Shown one piece after another: positions 1-8,574 of a DNA stretch of 64,000 nt. Numbering within the stretch: position 1 is the first letter of the stretch; every line of letters starts with the position of its first letter. The DNA is from Acidobacteriota bacterium (GTDB lineage: Bacteria > Acidobacteriota > Thermoanaerobaculia > Multivoradales > Multivoraceae), in NCBI GenBank assembly GCA_028875725.1, contig JAPPCR010000006.1, positions 875,786 to 939,785 on the forward strand, read 5' to 3'. The notes below the pieces were generated by a model. The model saw only the letters and a list, made by a program, of their open reading frames with translations. It had not been told where the DNA came from and searched no databases. The position numbers and the translations under genes were made by a program.

Positions 1-768
1 GTAGCTGAGCAGGCGGGTTCGCAGGTAGGCGAGGATGAACAGGGTGGCGGCTGCCGCTATGGCAAGCGAGCCTGCAAAGAACAACCTCATGTCGAGGGCC
101 GAGGCGCCGTTGTCCGGACTCGCGCCAAGACTGATCGCGGCCATCAGGAGGAAGAGGCCGAAGACACCACCGACGTAGAGAAGGAAGAGGACGACCGCGG
201 TAGTGAGATACGCCTTGTAGTAGGGGCGGATCCGTCCAACGAAGCTGAACGGCGTGCTGCCGAACCTGGACTCGGTGACCAGGAAATCGTCACGCTGCCG
301 CACGGTAAGGGGTCTCGCCAGGCCGAGAGTGACGATCGAAGCGGCCCAGGACAGCGGATACCAGACGGCGGCGTCCCAGTACTTGCCCTGAAAGTCAAAG
401 GCGATGCCCCGATATCTGGAGTTGCGCATGTGGAAGGACCGGGCCCGGACCACGACCCACGGCACTAGCGGCATGAGAATGAGGAGGGCGGCGTAGTAGT
501 ACACGATGGAGATGCGCTGGGCCAGCGAGACCGGCACGAGGACGAGGAGGAGCAGCAGCCGGCCCCGCAGGATCGCAACCGGGTTCGCCGTGTAGTCGAA
601 GGCGTCGTCGCCGAGCCATACGTTGCCGTACAGGTAGCGTCGCGCTCGCACCTTCGCCCAGGCCGAGTAGATGCCGAGGGTCAGCAGCGTCAGCGCGACG
701 TTGACGATCCAGACGCGGAAGTACTCCCAGCCGTCCGCGGTGAAGCGCAGCGCCCGGGCCTGGGACAT
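1..768 (-). CDS. DUF898 (YjgN-like) membrane protein, C-terminus cut by window edge
   Basis: The frame is open from an ATG at 768 to the first base of the window (256 codons, no stop), so the C-terminal end is missing. AAAGAGG lies 12 bases upstream and supports this start. The N-terminus reads MSQARALRFTADGWEYF, followed by a first membrane helix and then LGIYSAWAKVRARRY, the signature segment of the DUF898/YjgN family. About five to six hydrophobic helices follow, with polar loops between them. The family is an inner-membrane family of unknown biochemical role. It is transcribed away from the LolA-like gene at 959, so the 190-base gap between them should carry divergent promoters. I see no clear -35/-10 pair there. 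Confidence 0.85.
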   Translation of the reverse strand, partial: MSQARALRFTADGWEYFRVWIVNVALTLLTLGIYSAWAKVRARRYLYGNVWLGDDAFDYTANPVAILRGRLLLLLVLVPVSLAQRISIVYYYAALLILMPLVPWVVVRARSFHMRNSRYRGIAFDFQGKYWDAAVWYPLSWAASIVTLGLARPLTVRQRDDFLVTESRFGSTPFSFVGRIRPYYKAYLTTAVVLFLLYVGGVFGLFLLMAAISLGASPDNGASALDMRLFFAGSLAIAAAATLFILAYLRTRLLSY

Positions 769-958
769 CGTCGACCGTAACCTCTTTGTTTTCAAGGGTT
801 GCGGAAAGTACGGGAAGCGATACCATGCGTCATGCAGTCGCCGCCTGTTGCGTTCCCTGCCCCCTCCGTTCGGGTATCATGCCTGAACGGATTTCGGGTA
901 GCGAGCCGGCTTGGCGGTCACTGGCAGGCTTCGCGGCGGACGGCCAGCGGAGGATGAG

Positions 959-2446
959 ATGAAGGGACCTGCACCGATCGGCTCAGCGGCTCGTGCACGG
1001 ACGGGGCGCGGCGCACGGACCAGGCGGCAATCCGGCCGCGTTCTCGCGTACATGGTCATCCTCGCTCTGGCTGCCGGGTTCGCCTGGGCCCAGGAGGCGG
1101 AGGAGCCCAGCGAACTCGACCGGGTGCTGGCGATGCACTACGAGGCGCGGGGCGGCCTCGAGAACTTGCGCTCGATTCAGGGAGCGCGAGCCACCGGGAC
1201 GATGTCGGTGCAGGGCATGGAGGCCCCCTTCACGATTCACCTGCGTCGACCGAACCAGGTCCGGGTGGAAGGCGATTTCGGTGGCATGGCCCTGATCCAG
1301 GCGTTCGACGGCGAGCAGGCGTGGGGTCAGGCGCCCGGCCAGCCCAGGCCGGTCGCCCTCGAAGGAGAGGTGGCGGCTGCCCAGGCCGCGGACGCCACGT
1401 TGAGCAGCCCCTGGTTCGAGTACACGGAGCTGGGCTACGAGGTGGAACTCGCCGGCCGGGAGGAGATCGAGAGCGGCGAAGCCTGGAAGCTCGTGGTCAC
1501 CGCGCCCGGCGGCGTGGCGCACCAGGTCTTCATTGGCACGGAAGACGGGCTGGAAAAGAAGAGGATCTCCAGGGCGGATTTTGGATTCGGGCTGGAGGAT
1601 TCGGAAACCCGGTTCGAGGACTACCGGGACGTCGATGGCCTGATGCTGGCGCACCGGCAGATCCTCGTCTCGTCGTTGGGTGAGATGCCGTTGATCCTGG
1701 ATTCGTACGAGGTCAACCCCGAGATCGATCCGGACATCTTCTTCATGCCGGGGCAGATGGCGGATGCAACACTGGATCTCGACGGGGTCCTGGAGCGCCA
1801 TCGGAGCGCGCGCGGAAGCTCGGCCGCCGAGGTCGAGACCGTGAGCGCCGCCGGCACCGTCGTCCTGCTCGGCTTCGAGGTGCCGATGACGGTGGCCTTC
1901 GCGCGGCCAGGTTCCTTCCGCATCGACATCGACATGCAGGGCCTGCCGATGGTCCTCGCCTACGACGGCGAGACCGCCTGGAACGTGTCGCCGATGCAGG
2001 GCGTCATCGAGCCGTCGCCGCTGCCGGAGGAGATGGTCGGGGCGGTGGGGATCCTCTCCGACTTCCTGTGGGGCGGGCTCGCGAGCAGCGGGGAGGCCTC
2101 GCTGGCGGGTATCGAGAAGGTCGAGCGCGACGAGACCTACCGGCTGGACATCCTGACCGCGGCCGGCGAAGCGCGCGCCCTCTACCTGGGCGGCGAGGAC
2201 TTCCTGGAGCGCCGGGTCGTCTTCGAAGGGGCGTTCCTGCAGTCGGCGGGAGAGATCGATGTGACGATCGCCGACTACATGGACGCGGGTGGACTCAAGG
2301 TGCCGGGCAAGATCCGGATCGCCGTCGAGGGCGCGGTCGCCGTTGAACTGAGGATCCAGGAAGCTGAAGCCGGTGCCGAGATCGATCCCGCATCGTTTAC
2401 CATGCCCGCTCCCGCCGACCCGGAGACTCCGGGTCCGGCTCTCTAG
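959..2446 (+). CDS. Secreted LolA-like protein with two tandem homologous halves
   Basis: A 495-residue protein. I chose ATG 959 because GGAGG sits 5 bases upstream; an in-frame start at 911 has no such site. The N-terminus is a long basic stretch followed by a hydrophobic segment and AWA|QE, a likely signal peptidase I site. The mature protein holds two related halves: one begins VLAMHYEARGGLENLRSIQG and the second, about 220 residues later, VLERHRSARGSSAAEVETV. Both continue with a GxM...MP/AF and a DGExAW motif. This pattern resembles LolA/LolB-type outer-membrane lipoprotein-sorting folds and the MucB/RseB lipid-binding fold. The stop lies only 10 bases before the TonB receptor start, so the two are probably co-transcribed. 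A role as a periplasmic lipid or hydrophobic-ligand binder is inference. Confidence 0.75.
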   Translation: MKGPAPIGSAARARTGRGARTRRQSGRVLAYMVILALAAGFAWAQEAEEPSELDRVLAMHYEARGGLENLRSIQGARATGTMSVQGMEAPFTIHLRRPNQVRVEGDFGGMALIQAFDGEQAWGQAPGQPRPVALEGEVAAAQAADATLSSPWFEYTELGYEVELAGREEIESGEAWKLVVTAPGGVAHQVFIGTEDGLEKKRISRADFGFGLEDSETRFEDYRDVDGLMLAHRQILVSSLGEMPLILDSYEVNPEIDPDIFFMPGQMADATLDLDGVLERHRSARGSSAAEVETVSAAGTVVLLGFEVPMTVAFARPGSFRIDIDMQGLPMVLAYDGETAWNVSPMQGVIEPSPLPEEMVGAVGILSDFLWGGLASSGEASLAGIEKVERDETYRLDILTAAGEARALYLGGEDFLERRVVFEGAFLQSAGEIDVTIADYMDAGGLKVPGKIRIAVEGAVAVELRIQEAEAGAEIDPASFTMPAPADPETPGPAL

Positions 2447-2456
2447 GAGCTTGCGC

Positions 2457-4637
2457 ATGCCGATCCCGCCTGCCGCCTCGATGACGCGAAGGCCTGCCGG
2501 CCGTCCTCGCGATCGCGTCTTCCTCCTCGCCGCTGCGTTCGCCGGCGCGCTCCTCGCCTCGGCGTCGTTCGCGGCCGCGGACGCTTCGAACGATGACGGT
2601 GCCGACCCGGTCGAGGACCCTGCCCTTGCAGAGACGATCGTCGTCACCGCGGCCCGGGCCGAGCAGGAACTCGGCCAGGTCACCGCCAGCGTGTCGGTGC
2701 TGTCCGGCGACGAGCTCCGGGCCAGCGCTTCGCTTGCCCTGGACGACACGATGCGCCGTGTGCCCGGCTTCAGCCTCTTTCGCCGCAACAGCTCGATGGT
2801 CGCCCACCCGACCAGCCAGGGCGTCTCGCTGCGCGGTATTGGACCCAGCGGCGTCAGTCGCACCCTGGTGCTGCTCGACGGCCTTCCACTCAACGATCCG
2901 TTCGGCGGCTGGATCTACTGGGGACGGGTCGGTCGCGAGAGCCTGGACCGGATCGAGGTCGTGCGCGGCGGCGGCTCGAGTCTCTGGGGAAACTCCGCCC
3001 TGGGCGGCGTGATCCACCTGGTCACGGCGACCCCTTCGGAAGCGGGTCCCGGGCTGAGCCTCTCGGCGCTCGCCGGCGACCACGGCGTACTGTCTGGCGA
3101 CGCCTGGTTCGGGCAGGGGTTCGAGAGCGCGTCGTTGACCCTGTCGGCGAGGAGCTTCGACATGGACGGCTACCCGGTCGTACGCGACGACCAGCGCGGC
3201 CCGATCGACGTCGACGCGTTCTCCGAGCAGACGAGCGTCGGCGGCCGGCTGGCGTTCTCCGCGGGCGGGTCCGTGCAGGTCGGCATCGGCGGCGACAATC
3301 TCTCCGAAGACCGCGGCAACGGCACGCCGCTCACCGGCAACGACACGGACCTCACCTCGTTGCGTTTGAGCGCGGATGTCGTCAGCGGCCGGGGCGATAC
3401 GTGGACGATCCGCGGCTTCACTCACGAGCAGGAGTTCGCCAGCCGGTTCAGCGCCCAGCAGGTCGACCGGTCGTCCGAGCGGCCGGCCCTCGATCAGTTC
3501 CTCGTCGACTCCGAGGCCACGGGCCTCGGTGCGCAGTGGGAGGGTGAAGTCGGCAACGGCCTGTGGGTCGCCGGCGCCGAGTGGCGCACGGTCGACGGTG
3601 CGACGAACGAGGACTTCTTCTACACAACGCAGTTCAACCGGCGCCGCACGGCCGGCGGCGACCAGTCGATCACGGGCGCCTACGTGCAGCGCCGCGCGGA
3701 CTTCGGCGACCGCCTGACGCTGGAGCTCGGCGCCCGCATCGACCGCTGGAGCTCGGGATCAGGCAGCCGGCTGGAGATCAACAAGGCGGACGGCTCGATT
3801 CGCCGCGATGACATGTTCGAGGATCGGGAGGAGACGGCGGCGTCGCCGCGGATCGGTTTCCTCTACGCACTCGACCTCGGCTGGAGCCTGCGCGGCTCGG
3901 TCTACGGGTCGTTCCGGGCGCCGACCGTCAACGAGCTCTACCGTCCGTTCCGGGTCCGCAACGACATCACGGAAGCGAACGAGGCGCTCGAACCGGAGCG
4001 GCTCTCCGGCATCGAGTTCGGCGCCGTGCGCTACGAGGGCGGCTCGCGGCTGTCGCTGAACGCCTTCCTCAACAGGGTCGAGAACCCGATCGCCAACGTG
4101 ACGCTCGCGTCGATCGCGAGCAGCCGGTTCTTCCGGCCCTGCGGCTTCGTGCCCGGCGGCGGATCCTGCCGGCAGCGGCTCAACCTGGACCGGACCCGCA
4201 TTCAGGGCCTCGAGGCGGAGCTTCGCCAGCGGCTCGGCGACTACTGGCGGCTCGATGTCTCCTACCTCTACAGCAACGCCGAAGTCGACAGCGCCGCCGA
4301 GTTCCCGGAACTCGAGGGGAAGCGGCTGGCGCAGACGCCCGAGCAGTCGGCGAGCCTCGGCCTCGAATACTCGAACCCCGAGGTCCTCCAGGCGCGTCTC
4401 GGACTTCGGTTCGTCGGCGAGCAGTACGAGGACGATCTGAACACGAGGCCGCTGTCCAGTTTCGCCGTCGTGGACCTGAGCGCCGCCCGTGCGCTCAGTG
4501 ACCGCTGGCATGTCTTCGCCGGTCTCGAGAACCTGCTCGACGAGGAAGTGCAGGTCGGTATCTCCGGTACCGGGCTGGTCACGATCGGCGCCCCCCGCAT
4601 GGTGCATGTCGGAGTGCGCCACGTTCTGAACCCCTGA
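2457..4637 (+). CDS. TonB-dependent outer-membrane receptor
   Basis: A 726-residue protein from ATG 2457, with AGGAG 7 bases upstream; the start is only 10 bases after the previous stop. A signal peptide (VFLLAAAFAGALLASASFAA) is followed by a TonB-box-like stretch ETIVVTAAR. The plug domain (about 40-165) shows the expected SLRGIGPSG, LVLLDGLPLND and RIEVVRGGGSSLWGNSALGG motifs. The rest is a beta-barrel of alternating aromatic strands ending near ENLLDEEVQ. Such receptors import siderophores, cobalamin, glycans or other large ligands using TonB energy. The ligand cannot be told from sequence. TonB-like proteins are encoded at 33372 and 46882. The pairing with a LolA-like protein upstream and topoisomerase VI downstream has no obvious functional logic. 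Confidence 0.93.
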   Translation: MPIPPAASMTRRPAGRPRDRVFLLAAAFAGALLASASFAAADASNDDGADPVEDPALAETIVVTAARAEQELGQVTASVSVLSGDELRASASLALDDTMRRVPGFSLFRRNSSMVAHPTSQGVSLRGIGPSGVSRTLVLLDGLPLNDPFGGWIYWGRVGRESLDRIEVVRGGGSSLWGNSALGGVIHLVTATPSEAGPGLSLSALAGDHGVLSGDAWFGQGFESASLTLSARSFDMDGYPVVRDDQRGPIDVDAFSEQTSVGGRLAFSAGGSVQVGIGGDNLSEDRGNGTPLTGNDTDLTSLRLSADVVSGRGDTWTIRGFTHEQEFASRFSAQQVDRSSERPALDQFLVDSEATGLGAQWEGEVGNGLWVAGAEWRTVDGATNEDFFYTTQFNRRRTAGGDQSITGAYVQRRADFGDRLTLELGARIDRWSSGSGSRLEINKADGSIRRDDMFEDREETAASPRIGFLYALDLGWSLRGSVYGSFRAPTVNELYRPFRVRNDITEANEALEPERLSGIEFGAVRYEGGSRLSLNAFLNRVENPIANVTLASIASSRFFRPCGFVPGGGSCRQRLNLDRTRIQGLEAELRQRLGDYWRLDVSYLYSNAEVDSAAEFPELEGKRLAQTPEQSASLGLEYSNPEVLQARLGLRFVGEQYEDDLNTRPLSSFAVVDLSAARALSDRWHVFAGLENLLDEEVQVGISGTGLVTIGAPRMVHVGVRHVLNP

Positions 4638-4653
4638 ACCGAAAGGGGCAGCT

Positions 4654-6390
4654 TTGGCGAAGCGAGTCACAGCCGAGACCCTCTCCCGCCGCCAGCGGGA
4701 GATCTCGGTATCGGAGTTCTTCGCCAAGAACCGGCACCTGCTCGGCTTCGATTCGCTCCGCAAGGCCCTCCTGACGACCGTCAAGGAGGCGGTCGATAAC
4801 TCTCTCGACGCCTGCGAGGAGGCGGGCATCCTGCCCGAGATCTGGGTCGAGCTCGAAGCGGCCGAAGGAAACAACCGGTACGTCGTGCGTGTGGCCGACA
4901 ACGGCCCGGGGATCGTCGAAGCGCAGGCGCCGAGGATCTTTGGGCAACTGCTCTACGGGTCGAAGTTCCACAGCCTGAAGCAGAGCCGCGGCCAGCAGGG
5001 GATCGGCATCTCGGCGGCTGCGATGTACGGCCAGTTGACGACCGGCAAGCCGGTGTCGATCGTGTCGCGCACCGGCCCCCGTTCGCCCGCCTATGCGATG
5101 CAGGTCGTCATCGACACGAACACGAACAAGCCGAAGGCGGTCGGGAAGAAGAAGCTCGACGACTGGGATCTCGATCACGGCACCCGGGTCGAGCTGGAAC
5201 TCGAGGCGCAGTACATGAAGGGCCGCCAGTCGGTCGAGGAGTTCCTGCACCAGGTGGCCGTGGCGAACCCCCACGCAACGTTGCACTACAGGGATCCGTA
5301 CGGCGAAGAAACGGACTACGTTCGGGGCGTCCAGTCGAACCCGGCGGCGCCGAGCGAGATCAAGCCGCATCCGCACGGCGTCGAACTCGGCGTGCTGATG
5401 AAGATGCTGCAATCGACCCAGCACGCGACGATCAGCCAGTGCCTGTCCCGGGACTTCAGCCGGGTCTCGCCGCAGATGGCGGTGGGGCTCGCGAAACGGG
5501 CCGGGATCGATCCGAAGGCGCGTCCGAACACGGTCGTGCGCAAGGCCGCCGACCAGCTCTACCAGGCCCTGAACGACTCCGCGACCCGCATCCGGCCGCC
5601 GTCGACCGACTGCCTGTCGCCGATCGGCGTGCAGGAGTTGCTGGCCGGCCTGACCAGGGGCATCCGCGCGGAGTTCTACGGGGTCGAGACGCGCCGGCCG
5701 GCGGTCTACCGGGGCAATCCGTTCCAGGTCGAGGTCGGCCTGGCCTGGGGCGGCGATCTGCCAGCCGACGACCTGGCCAAGGTGCTCCGTTTCGCGAACC
5801 GCGTCCCGCTCCAGTACCTCGCCGGCTCGTGCTGCATCACGAAGGCGGTGATGGACGTCTCCTGGCGCAACTACGGCCTGACCCAGTCGCGGGGCGCGCT
5901 GCCGTCCGGTCCGCTGATCGTGCTCGTGCATCTCGCCTCGGTGTGGGTGCCCTTCAGTTCCGAGAGCAAGGTCGCGGTGGCGGACTACGACGAGATCCGC
6001 AAGGAGATCAAGCTCGCGGTGCAGACCTGCGGTCGCCGGCTTGGCCAGTACGTCAAGCGCAAGGCCAGGGCCAGAAGCGAGGCGCGGCGCCGGGAGGTTT
6101 TCAACCTCTACATCGAGGAAGTCGTGAACTCCGTGGAGGCGATCACCGGCAAGGACCAGAAGCTGTTCCGGGATCGACTGCTCGCGATCAGTCGCAAGAA
6201 GACGGAGCTCGCGGGAATGCTCGAGGAGCAGGAGGCCTCCGCCGACGAGCTGGAAGCCTGCGAGAACGTCCTCGTGGTCGATCCGAACGCGGAACCGGAA
6301 CCTGAGCCGGAGCCGGCGGCGGAGCCCGCAGTACCTCCGCTACCTGCCGAATCCGAGCGCCTCCGCAGTTCGCAACTGGAGCTGGTGTGA
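4654..6390 (+). CDS. top6B: DNA topoisomerase VI subunit B (ATPase)
   Basis: A 578-residue protein starting at TTG 4654, placed 5 bases after GAAAGGGG. It carries the GHKL (Bergerat) ATP-binding motifs: KEAVDNSLDACEEAG with Glu45 and Asn49, VADNGPGI with Asp82, and SRGQQGIGIS near 111-120. The H2tH and transducer domains follow up to about residue 530, and the protein ends in a Pro/Glu-rich tail (about 545-565). In the type IIB enzyme, the B subunits clamp DNA with ATP while the A subunits cut both strands. The stop overlaps the start of the A subunit by 4 bases (GTGA), so translation is probably coupled. The family is general in archaea and plants but rare in bacteria. All motifs look intact. 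Confidence 0.93.
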   Translation: MAKRVTAETLSRRQREISVSEFFAKNRHLLGFDSLRKALLTTVKEAVDNSLDACEEAGILPEIWVELEAAEGNNRYVVRVADNGPGIVEAQAPRIFGQLLYGSKFHSLKQSRGQQGIGISAAAMYGQLTTGKPVSIVSRTGPRSPAYAMQVVIDTNTNKPKAVGKKKLDDWDLDHGTRVELELEAQYMKGRQSVEEFLHQVAVANPHATLHYRDPYGEETDYVRGVQSNPAAPSEIKPHPHGVELGVLMKMLQSTQHATISQCLSRDFSRVSPQMAVGLAKRAGIDPKARPNTVVRKAADQLYQALNDSATRIRPPSTDCLSPIGVQELLAGLTRGIRAEFYGVETRRPAVYRGNPFQVEVGLAWGGDLPADDLAKVLRFANRVPLQYLAGSCCITKAVMDVSWRNYGLTQSRGALPSGPLIVLVHLASVWVPFSSESKVAVADYDEIRKEIKLAVQTCGRRLGQYVKRKARARSEARRREVFNLYIEEVVNSVEAITGKDQKLFRDRLLAISRKKTELAGMLEEQEASADELEACENVLVVDPNAEPEPEPEPAAEPAVPPLPAESERLRSSQLELV

Positions 6391-7505
6391 CTCCGATGGA
6401 CGAGGAGCGGCTCAGGATCCCGACCAAACTCGACGCCAGGGCCAAGATCGAGCATCTGGCCAGGAAGACGATCGCGATGGCCCGTCGCGAGGTCGACCCG
6501 TACGTCGACATCCCCTCGCGAACGCTCTCGAACGTCACCTTCTCGAGGCGCAAGAAGATCATCGAGATGGGCGACGCGACCCAGCGGCGCTCCCTGTTCA
6601 ACCTGAACCAGGCGCGCAAATACATGCAGACGCTCCTGGTCGCCCGCGGTTGTACCCAGCTCCTCGACGAACAGAAGACGACCAGCATCCGCGACCTCTA
6701 CTACATGAGCAAGCACACCCTGGCCGACGGCAAGGAAAACACATTCGAGGGCCAGGAGGAATCGGACCCGATCATCGAGGACCTGGAGGTCACCCTCGGC
6801 GCCCTGCGCGAGGAACTCCACCTGTTCGCGGCCAAGCGCGGCTCGGTGGTCGGCCCGCTCACTTTGGTCGATGCCGGCGACGTGATCGACCTGTCCCGGA
6901 TGGGCTCAGGCGGCTGGTCGGTTCCCGGCATCGTCGAACCAGAGACGATCCGCTTCGTCGGCCACGGCGCGAAGTTCATCCTCCTGGTGGAGAAGGAGGC
7001 CGTCTGGGCGCGGCTCAACGAAGACAAGTTCTGGAAGCGCCACAACTGCATCCTGGTCACCGGCCAGGGACAGCCCCCGCGCGGCGTCCGCCGGCTTCTG
7101 TACCGGATGGTCCACGAGCTGAACCTGCCGCTCTACGTCTTCGTCGACAACGACCCCTGGGGCTACTACATCCACTCCGTGGTCAAGCAGGGCTCGATCG
7201 GCCTTGCCTTCGAGTCGAAGCGGATGGCGGTTCCCAAGGCCCGCTTCATCGGTCTCTCCAGCTTCGATCCCGCCGCCTACGACCTCTCCGAAGACGTCAG
7301 CATCCGCCTGAACGACCAGGACCGCTCCCGCGCGAAGGAGATCCTGAACTACGAGTGGTTCAGGGCGAAGGCCTGGCAGAAGGAGATCAAGAACATGCTC
7401 AGTTCTGGGGTCAAGTGGGAACTGGAGGCCCTGTCCAGCAAGGGCCTCTCTTTCGTCACCGAGGAGTTCCTGCCGAAGAAGATCGCCGACCGCGACTGGC
7501 TCTAG
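6387..7505 (+). CDS. top6A: DNA topoisomerase VI subunit A (Spo11-like cleavage subunit)
   Basis: A 372-residue protein with GTG start at 6387 overlapping the top6B stop; ATG 6396 (MDEERLRI) is an alternative. The 5Y-CAP domain contains SIRDLYYMSKHT with the catalytic tyrosine at 105/106. The Toprim domain has VEKEAVW (Glu202) and FVDNDPWGYY (Asp254, Asp256), the metal-binding acidic residues. Length and order match archaeal Top6A, the homologue of eukaryotic Spo11. The subunit makes double-strand breaks through 5'-phosphotyrosyl links, and with subunit B relaxes and decatenates DNA. All catalytic residues are present, so the enzyme is probably active. Confidence 0.95.
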   Translation: MTPMDEERLRIPTKLDARAKIEHLARKTIAMARREVDPYVDIPSRTLSNVTFSRRKKIIEMGDATQRRSLFNLNQARKYMQTLLVARGCTQLLDEQKTTSIRDLYYMSKHTLADGKENTFEGQEESDPIIEDLEVTLGALREELHLFAAKRGSVVGPLTLVDAGDVIDLSRMGSGGWSVPGIVEPETIRFVGHGAKFILLVEKEAVWARLNEDKFWKRHNCILVTGQGQPPRGVRRLLYRMVHELNLPLYVFVDNDPWGYYIHSVVKQGSIGLAFESKRMAVPKARFIGLSSFDPAAYDLSEDVSIRLNDQDRSRAKEILNYEWFRAKAWQKEIKNMLSSGVKWELEALSSKGLSFVTEEFLPKKIADRDWL

Positions 7506-7509
7506 CGCC

Positions 7510-8574
7510 TTACCACTCGCCCACCTCGACCTCGGGCGTTTCCGGCAACTCGTCGGCCAGCAGCCAGCGCGCGAAGAGAACGCCCTCGTTGTAGCCGGCG
7601 GTGCTGATCCAGTTCTTCGGCGTCTCCCGGTGGCTGAGGTAGACGACGTAGCTGCCGTCCGGCTCGGCCTCGGCGGTCTGCTTGTTGACGCACACTCGGA
7701 AGTCCTCGTAGTTCGTCGACTGCATCAGGTAGTTCCACGTCTGGAGGCCCCAGTAGCACGCTTCCGGTGACCGGAAGCGCACCTTGAGGTACTCGTGCTC
7801 CTGCAGCCGGAAGCGGCAGAAGCAGTAGATGTTGTCGACCGTCCCCCAGCCGCCCTGCTCGGGGTCGAACTCCCAGGGCGCGCAGAACTCGTTGAACGGC
7901 AGGTGTACGGGCAGCGGCGCGATCCAGGTCGTGCACATGAAGAACATCGCCATGCTGCGGATGCGTCGCGCCAGCTCGGCGTCGTCGAGGGGCAAAGCGG
8001 GCGGCTGCGGTGAGGCGTTCTCGATGCTGAGGATGCTCTCTTTCGATGACGCGCGGTCGAGGAAGTACTCGCGAGTGAAGAGCGACACCGAGTCGGGCTC
8101 GATCCGGAACTCGTTCGGACCCTGCGGATCGGGCGTCAGCCTGATCTCGAACGACCCGTCGTCCTCGAACGCGATGTCGCGGTGGTTGACGTTGAGCGTG
8201 ACCCGGTCCGCCAGCTCGCCGTTGGGGTCGCCGCCGTAGAGGCAGAAGCTCAGGTAGCAACTGCCGAAGTGCCGCCCCCGGATGACGTACTCCTGGTCCC
8301 CCCGGACCTGGGAGAAGTAGTAGACCGAGTCCACGTTGTCACCGTAGAGCTTGCGGGTTCCGTCGGTGAGCCGCACGAGCCGGGGCCGCAAAGGGTCGTT
8401 GTGGAGGTAGAAGTCGACGGTTATCTGCATCAGGTGGAACAGGTGCTGGTAGCCGTCCACGTGCCCCTGGTGGTCGAGTTCCTTTTCGGGGTCGAGGAAC
8501 GTCTGCTCGGCGTTGCGGATCACGTCCAGGAACTCGTGCAGCGCCTGCCGGCTCTCGAAGTCGCTGTCGCTCAT
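7510..8574 (-). CDS. DUF1214 domain protein
   Basis: A 354-residue protein starting at ATG 8574, whose first bases overlap the stop of the upstream sulfotransferase (ATGA). The C-terminal half carries the aromatic-rich DUF1214 pattern, including WGLQTWNYLMQSTNY, with a closing segment on WISTAGYNEGVLFARWL. The N-terminal part has a NVNHRDI...FEIRLTPD segment. No signal peptide is visible. DUF1214 proteins are of unknown biochemical function and often occur beside lipid or steroid metabolism genes. Here the gene is last in a three-gene minus-strand operon SCP2, sulfotransferase, DUF1214. A role in handling a sulfated or sulfatable lipid is inference from context. Confidence 0.82.
   Translation of the reverse strand: MSDSDFESRQALHEFLDVIRNAEQTFLDPEKELDHQGHVDGYQHLFHLMQITVDFYLHNDPLRPRLVRLTDGTRKLYGDNVDSVYYFSQVRGDQEYVIRGRHFGSCYLSFCLYGGDPNGELADRVTLNVNHRDIAFEDDGSFEIRLTPDPQGPNEFRIEPDSVSLFTREYFLDRASSKESILSIENASPQPPALPLDDAELARRIRSMAMFFMCTTWIAPLPVHLPFNEFCAPWEFDPEQGGWGTVDNIYCFCRFRLQEHEYLKVRFRSPEACYWGLQTWNYLMQSTNYEDFRVCVNKQTAEAEPDGSYVVYLSHRETPKNWISTAGYNEGVLFARWLLADELPETPEVEVGEW

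Noticed and set aside
799-826. TTGCGG and TACCAT with 16-base spacing as promoter of the LolA-like gene
   Set aside because: Both boxes are weak and over 130 bases from the start codon; not above chance.
983-2893. Minus-strand ORF of 636 codons opposite the LolA-like and TonB-receptor genes
   Set aside because: It lies fully antisense to well-supported genes, has Arg/Gly/Pro-rich shadow composition and no domain.
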